Position numbers and translations under genes: made by a program. A stretch of DNA of 64,000 nucleotides from Paenibacillus cookii (GTDB taxonomy: Bacteria > Bacillota > Bacilli > Paenibacillales > Paenibacillaceae): assembly GCF_018333375.1 (NCBI RefSeq), contig NZ_BORW01000027.1, forward strand, positions 1 through 64,000, written 5' to 3'. Below the pieces are notes generated by a model that saw only the letters and a program-made list of their open reading frames with translations, was not told where the DNA came from and searched no databases. The stretch's first letter is position 1; the number at the start of each line of letters is the position of its first letter. Below, in pieces: positions 42,335 to 51,216 of this stretch.

Positions 42335-43960
42335 CTACAGGCCGTTCGGATACATTTTTTCGCGGAGCGCCTTGATCTCTTCGCTTTCCAGATATTCGTC
42401 ATAGGTCATGACCTTATCGATGATGCCGGTCGGCGTAATCTCGATAATCCGGTTGGCGATCGTCTGAATGAACTGATGGTCATGCGACGTGAACAGGATC
42501 GTTCCGTCGAAATCGATCAGCCCGTTATTCAGCGCAGTGATCGATTCGAGATCCAAGTGGTTGGTCGGTTCGTCCAGCAGCAGGACGTTGGCGCCGTTCA
42601 GCATCATTTTGGCAAGCATGCAGCGCACCTTCTCGCCCCCGGAAAGCACGCTCGCTTTCTTCAGGGCTTCTTCCCCGGAGAACAGCATCCGGCCAAGGAA
42701 GCCGCGCAGGAAGGTTTCGTCCTGGTCTTTGGAATACTGGCGCAGCCATTCGACCAGGTTCAGATCGACCCCGTCGAAATATTCGGAGTTGTCTTTCGGG
42801 AAATACGCCTGGGAAGTCGTAACCCCCCAAGAGAATTCGCCGGAATCCGGTTCCGTGCGGCCCATCAACACCTCAAACAGCATCGATTTCGGCAGCCCGT
42901 TCGGACCGACGAACGCGATCTTGTCGCCTTTGTTGACGACGAAGCTCAGATCGTCCAGCACCTTCTCGCCTTCCACCGTTTTGGTCAGGCGGTCGACCGT
43001 CAGCAGCTGCTTGCCGGCTTCGCGCTCCGGTTTGAAGTGGATGAAAGGATATTTGCGGTTGGACGGACGAATGTCGTCCAGCGTAATTTTCTCCAGCTGC
43101 TTCTTCCGGGAAGTCGCCTGCTTCGACTTGGAGGCGTTGGCGGAGAAGCGTTGGATGAACGCCTGCAGTTCCTTGATCTTTTCTTCCTTTTTCTTGTTGG
43201 ATTCGCGCTGCATTTGGAGCGCCAGCTGGCTGGATTCGTACCAGAAGTCGTAGTTGCCGACATACAGCTGGATTTTGCCGAAATCGATATCCGCAATATG
43301 CGTACATACCTTGTTCAGGAAGTGACGGTCGTGGGATACGACGATGACGGTGCCTTCATAATCCATCAGGAAGTTCTCAAGCCACTGGATGGATTCGAGG
43401 TCCAAGTGGTTCGTAGGTTCGTCCAGCAGCAGGTTGTTCGGGCGGCCGAACAAAGCCTGGGCCAAGAGCACGCGCACCTTCTCGTTGCCGCTCAGCTCTT
43501 CCATTTTTTTGTCGTGCAGCTCGCGCGTAATGCCGAGACCGATCAGCAACGCGGCCGCGTCGGCTTCCGCATCCCAACCGTTCAGTTCGGCGAATTCGCC
43601 TTCAAGCTCGCCCGCGCGCAGGCCGTCTTCTTCGGAGAAGTCGGGCTTGGCGTACAAGGCATCCTTTTCCTTCATGATCTCATAGAGGCGGCTATGGCCG
43701 ATAATGACCGTTTCAAGAACCGGATATTCGTCATATTCAAAGTGGTTCTGCTTCAGCACGGCCAACCGTTCGCCCGGTGTCATATGAACTTCGCCGGAAT
43801 TCGGCTCGATCTCGCCGGACAAAATTTTGAGGAAGGTCGATTTGCCGGCGCCGTTTGCGCCGATCAAGCCGTAGCAGTTGCCCGCTGTAAATTTTATATT
43901 CACATCTTCAAAAAGTGCGCGCTTTCCGTAACGGAGCGTCACGCCGCTTGTACTGATCAT
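42335..43960 (-). CDS. ABC-F family ATPase (YkpA/YbiT-like)
   Basis: 541 aa, two ABC domains joined by a charged linker (about 235-320). Domain 1: Walker A GANGAGKST (about 34-42), signature LSGNEKVR, Walker B LLLDEPTNHLD. Domain 2: Walker A is GPNGLPKS (about 354-361) with Pro in place of the usual Gly before Lys; signature LSGGEKVRCMLAKMM and Walker B LLLDEPTNHLD are intact, and H-loops are SHDRHF and SHDHQF. ABC-F proteins bind the ribosomal E site and act in translation or antibiotic resistance; this subfamily is generally translational. Single-gene unit. Confidence 0.93.
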   Translation of the reverse strand: MISTSGVTLRYGKRALFEDVNIKFTAGNCYGLIGANGAGKSTFLKILSGEIEPNSGEVHMTPGERLAVLKQNHFEYDEYPVLETVIIGHSRLYEIMKEKDALYAKPDFSEEDGLRAGELEGEFAELNGWDAEADAAALLIGLGITRELHDKKMEELSGNEKVRVLLAQALFGRPNNLLLDEPTNHLDLESIQWLENFLMDYEGTVIVVSHDRHFLNKVCTHIADIDFGKIQLYVGNYDFWYESSQLALQMQRESNKKKEEKIKELQAFIQRFSANASKSKQATSRKKQLEKITLDDIRPSNRKYPFIHFKPEREAGKQLLTVDRLTKTVEGEKVLDDLSFVVNKGDKIAFVGPNGLPKSMLFEVLMGRTEPDSGEFSWGVTTSQAYFPKDNSEYFDGVDLNLVEWLRQYSKDQDETFLRGFLGRMLFSGEEALKKASVLSGGEKVRCMLAKMMLNGANVLLLDEPTNHLDLESITALNNGLIDFDGTILFTSHDHQFIQTIANRIIEITPTGIIDKVMTYDEYLESEEIKALREKMYPNGL

Positions 43961-44004
43961 TAAGCATTACCATCCCTTTCACTAATAGGCTTCAGCACAT
44001 TATA

Positions 44005-44033
44005 GCATAAAATGCCCCCGCAAAGGGGAGTTT
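44005..44033 (-). terminator. Terminator after MBL hydrolase gene
   Basis: Minus strand CTCCCC-TTTGC-GGGGGC-ATTTT, just past the stop codon. Confidence 0.65.
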
Positions 44034-44047
44034 TTGCCGCTTAGGCT

Positions 44048-45010
44048 TTACTTGACCCGCATCGTCTCCCCGCATTTCAGCACCCGGATGCGTTCCTCGG
44101 CGATGCCTAGCCGTTTCCGCTCGGCCTCCATCCGCTCCAGCGCCTCCTGCGCCGTATCGTCCGCAAGCCGGAACGTGCCGTAATGCATCGGGATCATCGT
44201 TTTCGCCCCGACATCGAGAAAAGCCTGCACCGCCTGCTCCGGATTGACGTGCTGCGTCGCCATGAACCACTCGGGTTCGTACGCCCCGATCGGGATCATC
44301 GCCGCATCGATCTTGAAGCGGCTTCCGATCTCTCGGAATCCGGGAAAATATCCGCTGTCGCCGGCAAAGTACAGGGTCCGCTTCGGCGGGTCCGGATCGC
44401 AGTCCGCCGCAGACCGTGCTTCCGCGGCAGGCTCGAGCACGTATCCGCCCCAATGCGAGGTATTCGTGTCGAAAGGCGTCCGCCGCGTCCAGTGCTGGGC
44501 GGGCACGAATGTGATCTTCGCGCCGCCGACGGCCGTCTGCTCCCACCAGCCCAGCTCCATGGCGTTCCGGAAGCCTTTGCGGACCATTTTGGCGCGCAGC
44601 CCGGCCGGAACGATCAAGGTCGTACCCTCACGATACAGCTTCCGTATGGAAGCCAGGTGCAAATGGTCATAATGGGAATGCGAGATCAGGATCACGTCCA
44701 CCGGAGGCATGTCGCCGATGGCGATTCCCGGATCCAGGGTCCTGCGGTCCAGTCCCATCCGGTTGGCCCATACCGGATCCGTCAGCAGGTTCAAGCCCTC
44801 GTATTGAATGAGGAACGTCGAATGCCCGATCCACGTGATCGTAGGTTCGCGGCGGTTTCCCTGAAGATATTCGATGTCGGGAGGCACGCTGGGTACCCGG
44901 AAGGCGAGATCCTTTTTCTTCCCTCTCCGTTCCTTTCGCCACTGCCTGAACTCCTGCACGGAATGGTCCGTCCGGACATCGTCCATATTTTTATAGCGAA
45001 TTTTGGGCAA
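44048..45010 (-). CDS. MBL-fold metallo-hydrolase (UlaG/NAPE-PLD-like)
   Basis: About 320 aa. N-terminal basic region, then TWIGHSTFLIQYEGLNLLTDPVW, metal motif ISHSHYDHLHLAS, HWTRRTPFDTNTSHWGGYVLE, TLYFAGDSGYFPGF and MIPMHYGTFRL, the full set for the NAPE-PLD-like phosphodiesterase/lactonase group. Natural substrate unknown. The start is proposed at a TTG (45010) with GGAGGGAG eight bases upstream; ATG codons at 45040 and 45049 are in frame, but the stretch between them and 45010 reads as ribosome binding site (AAGGAGAAGGAGGGAG). Confidence 0.83.
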   Translation of the reverse strand: MPKIRYKNMDDVRTDHSVQEFRQWRKERRGKKKDLAFRVPSVPPDIEYLQGNRREPTITWIGHSTFLIQYEGLNLLTDPVWANRMGLDRRTLDPGIAIGDMPPVDVILISHSHYDHLHLASIRKLYREGTTLIVPAGLRAKMVRKGFRNAMELGWWEQTAVGGAKITFVPAQHWTRRTPFDTNTSHWGGYVLEPAAEARSAADCDPDPPKRTLYFAGDSGYFPGFREIGSRFKIDAAMIPIGAYEPEWFMATQHVNPEQAVQAFLDVGAKTMIPMHYGTFRLADDTAQEALERMEAERKRLGIAEERIRVLKCGETMRVK

Positions 45011-45227
45011 ATGTTCTCCCTCCTTCTCCTTCAGGCTCATCCCTTCCATTTTACCCTGAACATGGCGCCTTTTTCCAGCCAAGGCGGTTGACCGAAGCTG
45101 CCGCTCTCCTGAAAATTTTGGGGCCGAACCTGCGGCAAAAGGTTTTTGTTTATCGCGAAGTAAGGTACACTTATTCATGAGGCGAAATATTTGATATGGC
45201 CGTTACCTTGAAGGAGGTTTGTATCCC

Positions 45228-46364
45228 ATGAAAATAAAATTCATCGAACCGACGCCGAGTCCGAACTCCATGAAACTTCACCTGGATGAAAGCCTGGAGC
45301 CCGGAATCCGCAAAACATATACGCTCGAAAACGAAAGATCGGCCCCGGCCTGGATCCGGGAAATGCTGCACATCGAAGGCGTAAAAAGCGTGTTCCACAC
45401 CTTGGATTTCGTGGCGCTCGAACGCAAAGGCAATGCCGACTGGTCGGCCATTCTCGGGGAGGTGCAGGAACGCTTCGGGCGGGAAGGCGTGCAAAACGCC
45501 GCGCTGGAGGACGAAGCGGGAGCCGGCGAGCATTTTGGCGAAGCCGAGGTGCTGGTCCAGTTTTTCCGCGGCATTCCGATGCAGATTCGCGTCAAATTCG
45601 GCATGGAGGAAGAACGTCTGGCGCTTTCCCAGCGATTCACCGATGCGGTGATGGAGGTCGCCGCGACGACCATGATCAAGGAACGCAAGCTGAAGGATTA
45701 CGGCGTCCGTTACGGGGAGCTGAAGACAATCGCCAAAGAGGTTGAGCAGGAGCTGGAAGCGGCATTCCCCGAAGAGCGCCTGAAGCAGGTCGTCGCCCAA
45801 GCGATCGCCCATGGGGCCAGCAGCGAGGAATTCGAAGAGCAGCGGCGCGAATTGACCGACGAAGAGCTCAAGGAAGCGATGAACAGCTCGGACTGGCGCG
45901 TCCGTTATGCGGCGCTGGACGGCATGACGCCGGCGGAAAAGCATCTTCCGTTGCTCCGTCAGGCTCTCCACGACGAGAAAATGCAGACGCGGCGCCTTGC
46001 CGTCGTTTATCTTGGCGACATCCGCACGCCCGAAGCGATGGAGCTGCTGTACGAAGCGCTGAAGGACAGCTCGCCTACCGTGCGCCGCACGGCCGGGGAT
46101 ACGCTCTCCGATATCGGCGATCCGGCGGCAACGCCCGCCATGCAGGCTCTGCTTAAGGACACGAGCAAAATCGTCCGCTGGCGGGCCGCCCGTTTCCTGT
46201 ACGAGGTCGGAACGGAGGACGCCAGAGACGCGCTGAAGGAAGCGGTCGACGATCCCGAGTTCGAGGTCAGCCTGCAGGCGCGGATGGCGCTGGAGCGGAT
46301 CGAATCCGGCGAACAGGCCGCCGGCACCGTGTGGCAGCAAATGGCCAAACGCAACCGTTCCTGA
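45228..46364 (+). CDS. CvfC-like protein: Nfu N-terminal domain plus HEAT repeats
   Basis: 378 aa. The N-terminus IKFIEPTPSPNSMKLHLDESL is the Scaffold Nfu/NifU N domain (about 1-90), followed by a middle region and HEAT/PBS-lyase-type repeats (about 215-365, such as WRVRYAALDGMTPAEKHLPLLRQAL and DTSKIVRWRAARFLYEVG). This combination matches Conserved virulence factor C of Staphylococcus and YpgR-like proteins. Role unknown; a scaffold in Fe-S or protein assembly is plausible. ATG at 45228 has AAGGAGG at nine bases; the TTG three codons earlier is not needed. Confidence 0.88.
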   Translation: MKIKFIEPTPSPNSMKLHLDESLEPGIRKTYTLENERSAPAWIREMLHIEGVKSVFHTLDFVALERKGNADWSAILGEVQERFGREGVQNAALEDEAGAGEHFGEAEVLVQFFRGIPMQIRVKFGMEEERLALSQRFTDAVMEVAATTMIKERKLKDYGVRYGELKTIAKEVEQELEAAFPEERLKQVVAQAIAHGASSEEFEEQRRELTDEELKEAMNSSDWRVRYAALDGMTPAEKHLPLLRQALHDEKMQTRRLAVVYLGDIRTPEAMELLYEALKDSSPTVRRTAGDTLSDIGDPAATPAMQALLKDTSKIVRWRAARFLYEVGTEDARDALKEAVDDPEFEVSLQARMALERIESGEQAAGTVWQQMAKRNRS

Positions 46365-46404
46365 CCGGCCCGCCGATTTATTGCTGCATTACCATATATA
46401 TCTA

Positions 46405-46433
46405 TTGTCATACGTTTCGCATTGCTTTACTAT
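46405..46433 (+). promoter_or_regulatory. Promoter of the lysine riboswitch transcript
   Basis: TTGTCA, 17-bp spacer, TACTAT, placing the start near 46440, immediately before the aptamer. Confidence 0.75.
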
Positions 46434-46453
46434 AGAAAAGCAATTGAAAACGT

Positions 46454-46681
46454 AAAGATAACCTCATCCTGCAAAGGTGAGGTAGAGGTTGCGAAAGCGA
46501 TGAGTAGCTGCAGGGAGGCGCAAGGAACCGCCGACGATCTGCCGTGAAGGGCGCTTTCGCCGAAGTGTGGCGGTCCGTTCCGATCGACGGCCATGCTGGG
46601 GCTGTACCCGAAAGGGACAGAACTGTCGCGGCTGAACCGGCATCGCTTAAGAATGCCGTTTGGCCGTGTTGAGCTATCTTT
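46454..46681 (+). promoter_or_regulatory. Lysine riboswitch (L box) aptamer
   Basis: Conserved L-box segments occur in order: GGTAGAGGTTGCG (46480), GATGAGTA (46499), GGAGG (46514), GTGAAGGGCGCTTTCGCCGA (46544-46563), GGCCATGCTGGGGCTG (46589), and closure of P1 by AAAGATA (46454-46460) with TATCTTT (46675-46681). About 230 nt, the expected size. Lysine binding should favour the terminator at 46721. Confidence 0.9.
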
Positions 46682-46720
46682 CATGGATGCACGGATGCGG
46701 AAGCCAGAGGACAAGCATAC

Positions 46721-46755
46721 AGCCCGCAGGTCATTCCATGCCCTGCGGGCTTTTT
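46721..46755 (+). terminator. Riboswitch-controlled attenuator terminator
   Basis: AGCCCGCAGG-loop-CCTGCGGGCT-TTTT between aptamer and permease start. Confidence 0.9.
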
Positions 46756-46816
46756 GGGCTGGTTTATCCCCTTCCATGATCATAACGAAATCATACAGAA
46801 GGGAAGTTTTACACTC

Positions 46817-48280
46817 ATGAGCAGCAAACAACCTGCGAATTCCCTAAGGCAAAGCTTGAAAGCCCGCCACATGACGATGATCGCCCTCGGGGGTTCGATC
46901 GGCACCGGACTTTTTCTTGCCAGCGGGAGCGCGATATCTTCGGCCGGTCCCGGCGGAGCCATCCTGGCTTATGCCGCGATCGGACTTATGGTTTATTTTT
47001 TGATGACAAGCCTTGGAGAACTGGCGACCTACATGCCCGACTCCGGCTCGTTCAGCACGTACGGCAGCCGTTTCGTAAGTCCCGCTTTCGGTTTTGCGGT
47101 CGGCTGGAACTTTTGGTACAACTGGGCGGTCACGATTGCGGCCGAGCTTTCCGCAGCCACCGTCATTATTAAATACTGGTTCCCGAATTCCCCGTCGCTG
47201 CTTTGGAGCTTTTTGTTCCTGGCGCTTATGTTCGCCCTCAACGCGTTATCCGCGAAAGGTTACGGCGAATCGGAATATTGGTTTGCGATTATCAAGGTTG
47301 CCACGGTCATCCTGTTCCTGGTGCTCGGCGTCATGATGATCTTCGGCATTTTCGGCGGCAAACCCGTCGGCTTCAGCAATTTCAATCTGGGCGGCAGCCC
47401 GTTCCATGGCGGATTTTTCGCCTTTATCGGCGTGTTCATGGCCGCAGGCTTCTCGTTCCAGGGCACCGAACTGATCGGGGTCGCGGCGGGAGAAAGCGAA
47501 GACCCGCGGCGCAACGTGCCGCGGGCCATCCGACAAGTCTTTTGGCGCATCCTGCTGTTTTATATTTTGGCGATCGTGGTCATCGGATTTTTGATCCCTT
47601 ACACGAACCCGAACCTGCTGAAAACCGACTTGAACAACATCGGCGTCAGTCCGTTCACGCTGGTATTCGAAAAAGCCGGGCTCGCCTTCGCCGCCTCCGT
47701 CATGAACGCTGTCATCCTGAGCTCCGTGCTTTCCGCAGGCAACTCCGGCATGTACTCTTCGACCCGCGTGCTGTACGCGATGGCCAAAGACGGGCTCGCG
47801 CCGAAAATATTCGGCAAGCTGAGCAGCCGCGGCGTTCCGATCAACGCGCTGATCATGACCGGACTGATCGGCATGCTGGCTTTCCTGGCCTCCCTGTTCG
47901 GGGACGGCGTCGTGTACAACTGGCTGCTGAACGCCTCGGGCATGTGCGGCTTCATTAACTGGCTCGGCATCGCCGTATGCCATTACCGGTTCCGCCGCGC
48001 CTTCATCGCGCAGGGGCATTCGCTCGACGAGCTGCCTTACCGCGCCAAATGGTTCCCGTTCGGCCCGATATTTGCCTTTATCCTGTGCATCGTCGCCATC
48101 GCCGGCCAAAATACGGGCGCCTTCACCGGTTCGAAAATCGACTGGTACGGTTTGTTGGTATCCTACGTCAGCGTCCCTTTGTTTATCGTGATTTGGCTCG
48201 GATACAAATGGGTCAAAGGCAGCAAATTGATTCCGCTGAAGGAATGCGACTTGACGATGCACGAACGGCCGAACCGATAA
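46817..48280 (+). CDS. lysP: Amino-acid permease, probable lysine-specific permease
   Basis: 487 aa, 12 transmembrane segments, amino-acid-transporter family of the APC superfamily. N-terminal signature RQSLKARHMTMIALGGSIGTGLFLASG and VSPAFGFAVGWNFWYNWAVTIAAELSAA are family hallmarks; EDPRRNVPRAIRQVFWRIL is the conserved cytoplasmic loop. General sequence resembles LysP/GabP-type permeases; lysine specificity is inferred from the L-box riboswitch 60 bp upstream. ATG at 46817 follows GAAGGGAAG. Confidence 0.9.
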   Translation: MSSKQPANSLRQSLKARHMTMIALGGSIGTGLFLASGSAISSAGPGGAILAYAAIGLMVYFLMTSLGELATYMPDSGSFSTYGSRFVSPAFGFAVGWNFWYNWAVTIAAELSAATVIIKYWFPNSPSLLWSFLFLALMFALNALSAKGYGESEYWFAIIKVATVILFLVLGVMMIFGIFGGKPVGFSNFNLGGSPFHGGFFAFIGVFMAAGFSFQGTELIGVAAGESEDPRRNVPRAIRQVFWRILLFYILAIVVIGFLIPYTNPNLLKTDLNNIGVSPFTLVFEKAGLAFAASVMNAVILSSVLSAGNSGMYSSTRVLYAMAKDGLAPKIFGKLSSRGVPINALIMTGLIGMLAFLASLFGDGVVYNWLLNASGMCGFINWLGIAVCHYRFRRAFIAQGHSLDELPYRAKWFPFGPIFAFILCIVAIAGQNTGAFTGSKIDWYGLLVSYVSVPLFIVIWLGYKWVKGSKLIPLKECDLTMHERPNR

Positions 48281-48287
48281 TGAAACG

Positions 48288-48337
48288 AGAAAGATCCCTT
48301 CCGCTTCTGCTGCGTGCAGTCCGGGAGGGATCTTTTT
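48288..48337. terminator. Bidirectional terminator
   Basis: AAAGATCCCT ... AGGGATCTTTTTTT between the permease gene (+) and the transglutaminase-like gene (-). Confidence 0.88.
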
Positions 48338-48347
48338 TTAACGTATG

Positions 48348-49493
48348 CTATTTCCAGGTCACGTATACCCGCAAGTCCTCCGTTTCATCCAGTCCGCTTT
48401 CCACGTATGAGATGGAATTGACGCCAAGCCGGTACAGATCCTGCAGATCATCCACCAAAGCTTCCTTGCTTCCGTGATAACGGAACAACAGCGAGCGTCC
48501 CCCCTGCTTGATCACGGCCTGCGCTTTGGACCTCAGCTGGGCACTGGAGCTGACGATCTGCGACGGATCGTAAAGCTGGTATTCCAGGTCCCGCTCCAGC
48601 TTCTTGTAGAAGCCTTTGCGGCTGTCGTTCTGCCTGATCAGCTGCTTGAGCGTATCCCGGTACGGCGTATTCGCGGCCGGATAACTTTTCGTCCAGGCGT
48701 GGTCCTTTTTCATCTGCGCGTCGGTGCGAAGATAATATCCGAATCCGATCTCTCCCTTCCTGTCCGGCGCCGGGTCGTCCCAAGTCGTGTCGAGATGGTA
48801 CCATTTCCCGTCCAGCAAGACGAGGTTCCATGCATGAAGCTGGCTCACCCCCGTATTCCGCGGCGTGGCCGTTCCCTCCACGATCCGGTTCGTGATGCCC
48901 GCATCCTTCAGCATCTTATAAGCTAGCAGGGAGTATCCCTGGCAAACCGTGCTGCCGGAGCTCAGTCCGTCGTAAGCCGTATATTTCTGCAGCGTTTCGT
49001 CGTATTTCAAATGAAGCACGATCCAGTCATGGATCGCCTTGATTTTCTCGTGGTCGTTCATCCCCGGCTTGATCATATCGCCCAAAATGCTCCGGACCTG
49101 CCGGGAGACATATGCCGTTTGGGCCGCCGTCTCCCGGTAGCTCAATTGAACGCTCACGTTCGCCGACTTCGAGCTGCCGCTGTAAGAATAACCGTAACTT
49201 TCGATGGTATAGTTCATGTACGGATCGCTTTCAAGCGCCTCTTCGAGCGCCTGTTTCAGCTGCCCCTTGAGCTGATTCGTTTTCCCTTGATAAACAAATT
49301 GAATTTGCCCGAGCCGTTGATTCATCGCGCGCAGCAGCGTGTTTTGCAGCTCCTGGTCGGTTTTGACCACGCTGGCGCCTGATGTCGTCGAGGATGCATA
49401 AACCATCTCCCAATCGATACAAAGGGGTATTACCGCTGCGATGAGCGTGCCGGTCAGCAGCATTTTGGCCGCCGATCCCCGCTTCCATCTCAT
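48348..49493 (-). CDS. Secreted transglutaminase-like domain protein
   Basis: 381 aa. Signal peptide (about 1-33, KMLLTGTLIAAVIPLCIDWEMVYAS). The transglutaminase-like core carries the catalytic triad as Cys in SSGSTVCQGYSLLAYKML (about 184), His in VSQLHAWNLVLLDGKWYHLDTTW (about 220) and Asp in DTTWDDP (about 237). A C-terminal ~100-residue tail is charged. Bacterial extracytoplasmic members act as proteases or cross-linkers; the substrate is unknown. GGGGAC precedes the ATG at 49493. Confidence 0.88.
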   Translation of the reverse strand: MRWKRGSAAKMLLTGTLIAAVIPLCIDWEMVYASSTTSGASVVKTDQELQNTLLRAMNQRLGQIQFVYQGKTNQLKGQLKQALEEALESDPYMNYTIESYGYSYSGSSKSANVSVQLSYRETAAQTAYVSRQVRSILGDMIKPGMNDHEKIKAIHDWIVLHLKYDETLQKYTAYDGLSSGSTVCQGYSLLAYKMLKDAGITNRIVEGTATPRNTGVSQLHAWNLVLLDGKWYHLDTTWDDPAPDRKGEIGFGYYLRTDAQMKKDHAWTKSYPAANTPYRDTLKQLIRQNDSRKGFYKKLERDLEYQLYDPSQIVSSSAQLRSKAQAVIKQGGRSLLFRYHGSKEALVDDLQDLYRLGVNSISYVESGLDETEDLRVYVTWK

Positions 49494-49643
49494 ACAGTCC
49501 CCTCCCTTCTCTACAATAGGCATATTTGTCCGGGTAACAACGAGCCGCTTTTTAGCCCTCCGAATTGACTCTATTCCTATGATGGAACATATATGACTGC
49601 GTATTTGGCTGATCTTTTGCCCGCATCAGGTTATATCCGTCAT

Positions 49644-50279
49644 TCACGGATTCGGCTTAAATGCTGCCTGCACGAAGGCCCTTGCGCTTTCGGCGATCCG
49701 GGTCGCGTCTCCCGCCGCCAAGGCGTCTTTCGGCAGCAGCGAGCTTCCGATGCCGACCGCGCTGGCGCCTGCCTCATAATATTCCGCGATATTTTGGAGC
49801 GACACCCCGCCGGTCACGATCAGCGGAATATGGTTGAGCGGAGCGCGGATTTCGCGCAAATATCCGAGACCCAGGCTGGCCATCGGAAATAGCTTTACGG
49901 CCTCGGCCCCCGCGTGGAAGGCGGTAACGATTTCGGTCGGGGTCATCGCTCCCGGCCAAATGTCGATCCCCTGCTCGAGCGCATACCGGATGACGTGCAA
50001 ATCCACGTTGGGAGAGATCAAAAATTCGGCTCCGGCCGATACCGCTTCTTCGGCCATCTTCACGTTCAGCACCGTCCCCGCCCCAATGCGAGCTTGGCCG
50101 TTATATAACGAGCGCCAATCGTGGATGATATCCAGCGCCCCTTCCGTATTCATCGTCACTTCCATCAGCTTTACCCCGCCGGCGGCGAGGCCCGCCCCCG
50201 CCACCCTTGCCTCGTCCCGCGTAATTCCCCTGACGATGGCCACCAGCCGGGAAGATAAAAGCTCGCCCATTAATTTCAT
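49644..50279 (-). CDS. eda: KDPG/KHG aldolase family protein
   Basis: 211 aa class I aldolase. Glu and Lys of the family are seen as LMEVTMNTEGA (about 38) and VKLFPMASLG (Schiff-base Lys about 130); VAIVRGITRDEA and PLIVTGGVSLQNIAEYYEAGA complete the TIM barrel. Reaction: cleavage of 2-keto-3-deoxy-6-phosphogluconate or 2-keto-4-hydroxyglutarate to pyruvate and an aldehyde. No kdgK or uxu genes adjoin it, so the pathway context is missing. In-frame sequence upstream of 50279 has no family similarity. Confidence 0.9.
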   Translation of the reverse strand: MKLMGELLSSRLVAIVRGITRDEARVAGAGLAAGGVKLMEVTMNTEGALDIIHDWRSLYNGQARIGAGTVLNVKMAEEAVSAGAEFLISPNVDLHVIRYALEQGIDIWPGAMTPTEIVTAFHAGAEAVKLFPMASLGLGYLREIRAPLNHIPLIVTGGVSLQNIAEYYEAGASAVGIGSSLLPKDALAAGDATRIAESARAFVQAAFKPNP

Positions 50280-50513
50280 GTCGTGCTTGCCCCCTATCCT
50301 CTTCTCTATTAAACATAATTCGCAGGCTTGAGGCGGTTTCCCTTCTGTAGGCGAGAAAATCCAAAAGACGTCAACGGTCGGAAAATCGCAACATTTTTCG
50401 GCCGTTTGCAGCGGAAATCTCCGGCAAATTCCGGTATAATAGAAATGTTGAGGATTTTGCAAAAATCCGGGTTGTCTGTTGTTCAGCTTGATCCATATTG
50501 ATGAATGGAGCGA

Positions 50514-50717
50514 ATGTCCGTGACTTACGTGGATACTTCCAATATATCGGCCGAAGTGTTCGTGACCGTGTTGCTGTTTCTGATCATCATTGCGCCTCTT
50601 TTCAGCTTGGCGATCCTCCGGTTTTTCCAGGGCAAGAAAAAAGCCGGGCTGCTGCTGATCGCGGCCGGCGTGGCGGTTTACCTTGTTTTTCAGATCGTCA
50701 TGAAATTTTTATTTTGA
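50514..50717 (+). CDS. Small two-helix membrane protein
   Basis: 67 aa. Two hydrophobic helices, EVFVTVLLFLIIIAPLFSLAI and KAGLLLIAAGVAVYLVFQIV, separated by a basic FFQGKKK turn, giving a hairpin with cytoplasmic loop. A perfect TATAAT at 50435 precedes it. The ATG at 50514 or the GTG at 50520 (better placed behind GGAG) could be the start. A terminator follows at 50781. Function unknown. Confidence 0.65.
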   Translation: MSVTYVDTSNISAEVFVTVLLFLIIIAPLFSLAILRFFQGKKKAGLLLIAAGVAVYLVFQIVMKFLF

Positions 50718-50780
50718 ATGCGCTCGCTTTTTGAACGTTTGGCCGCGAACGTTTTTCCGATCGAACGAAATATGGCTTTT

Positions 50781-50829
50781 AAAAAAGGGAATCACGCTGG
50801 TTTTCGAACCAAACGCGACTCCCTTTTTT
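50781..50829 (+). terminator. Terminator after small membrane protein gene
   Basis: AAAAAGGGAATCACGCTGG-loop-CCAAACGCGACTCCCTTTTTT, long stem with mismatches. Confidence 0.75.
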
Positions 50830-50856
50830 ATTGCGGGATCCTTTGTGCCGTTCATC

Positions 50857-50902
50857 TAAAAAGACCTTTCATCCATAGACTGCTCTACGGATGAAAGGTC
50901 TG
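50857..50902 (-). terminator. Terminator after glutaredoxin gene
   Basis: Minus strand AGACCTTTCATCC ... GGATGAAAGGTCT-TTTT, 13-bp perfect stem. Confidence 0.9.
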
Positions 50903-50915
50903 AGTTTGCCGAACG

Positions 50916-51152
50916 TTACGCCTGCCCGTTCAAAGCCTTTTCGAACTGCAGTTTGTTCATGCCGAGAATGCGGTGTTCGCCGATGACGGTAACCGGAACG
51001 GCACGCATGCCCATATCCCATACCTGCTGGGCGAATTCATCGCTTTGCTCGATGTTGCGTTCTTCGTATTCCACGCCTTTTTCCGCCAAATAGCTTTTCA
51101 CCTGACGGCAGTGCGGGCAGTTAGTGCTGGTATATACGATTGCTTTTTCCAT
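50916..51152 (-). CDS. Glutaredoxin/NrdH-like protein
   Basis: 78 aa. Redox motif CPHC (about 12-15) in YTSTNCPHCRQVKSYLAEKG, cis-Pro in MRAVPVTVIGEHRILGMNK. NrdH-type redoxins have CxxC but are reduced by thioredoxin reductase rather than glutathione, which fits the trxB gene 64 bp upstream on the same strand. Likely forms a two-gene redox unit under the Fur-type promoter. Confidence 0.9.
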   Translation of the reverse strand: MEKAIVYTSTNCPHCRQVKSYLAEKGVEYEERNIEQSDEFAQQVWDMGMRAVPVTVIGEHRILGMNKLQFEKALNGQA

Positions 51153-51216
51153 GGAATGTCACCTCGTCGTCAAATCTGAATATAAAAATCCATCACGTAC
51201 TGAATATTTCAAGCCA

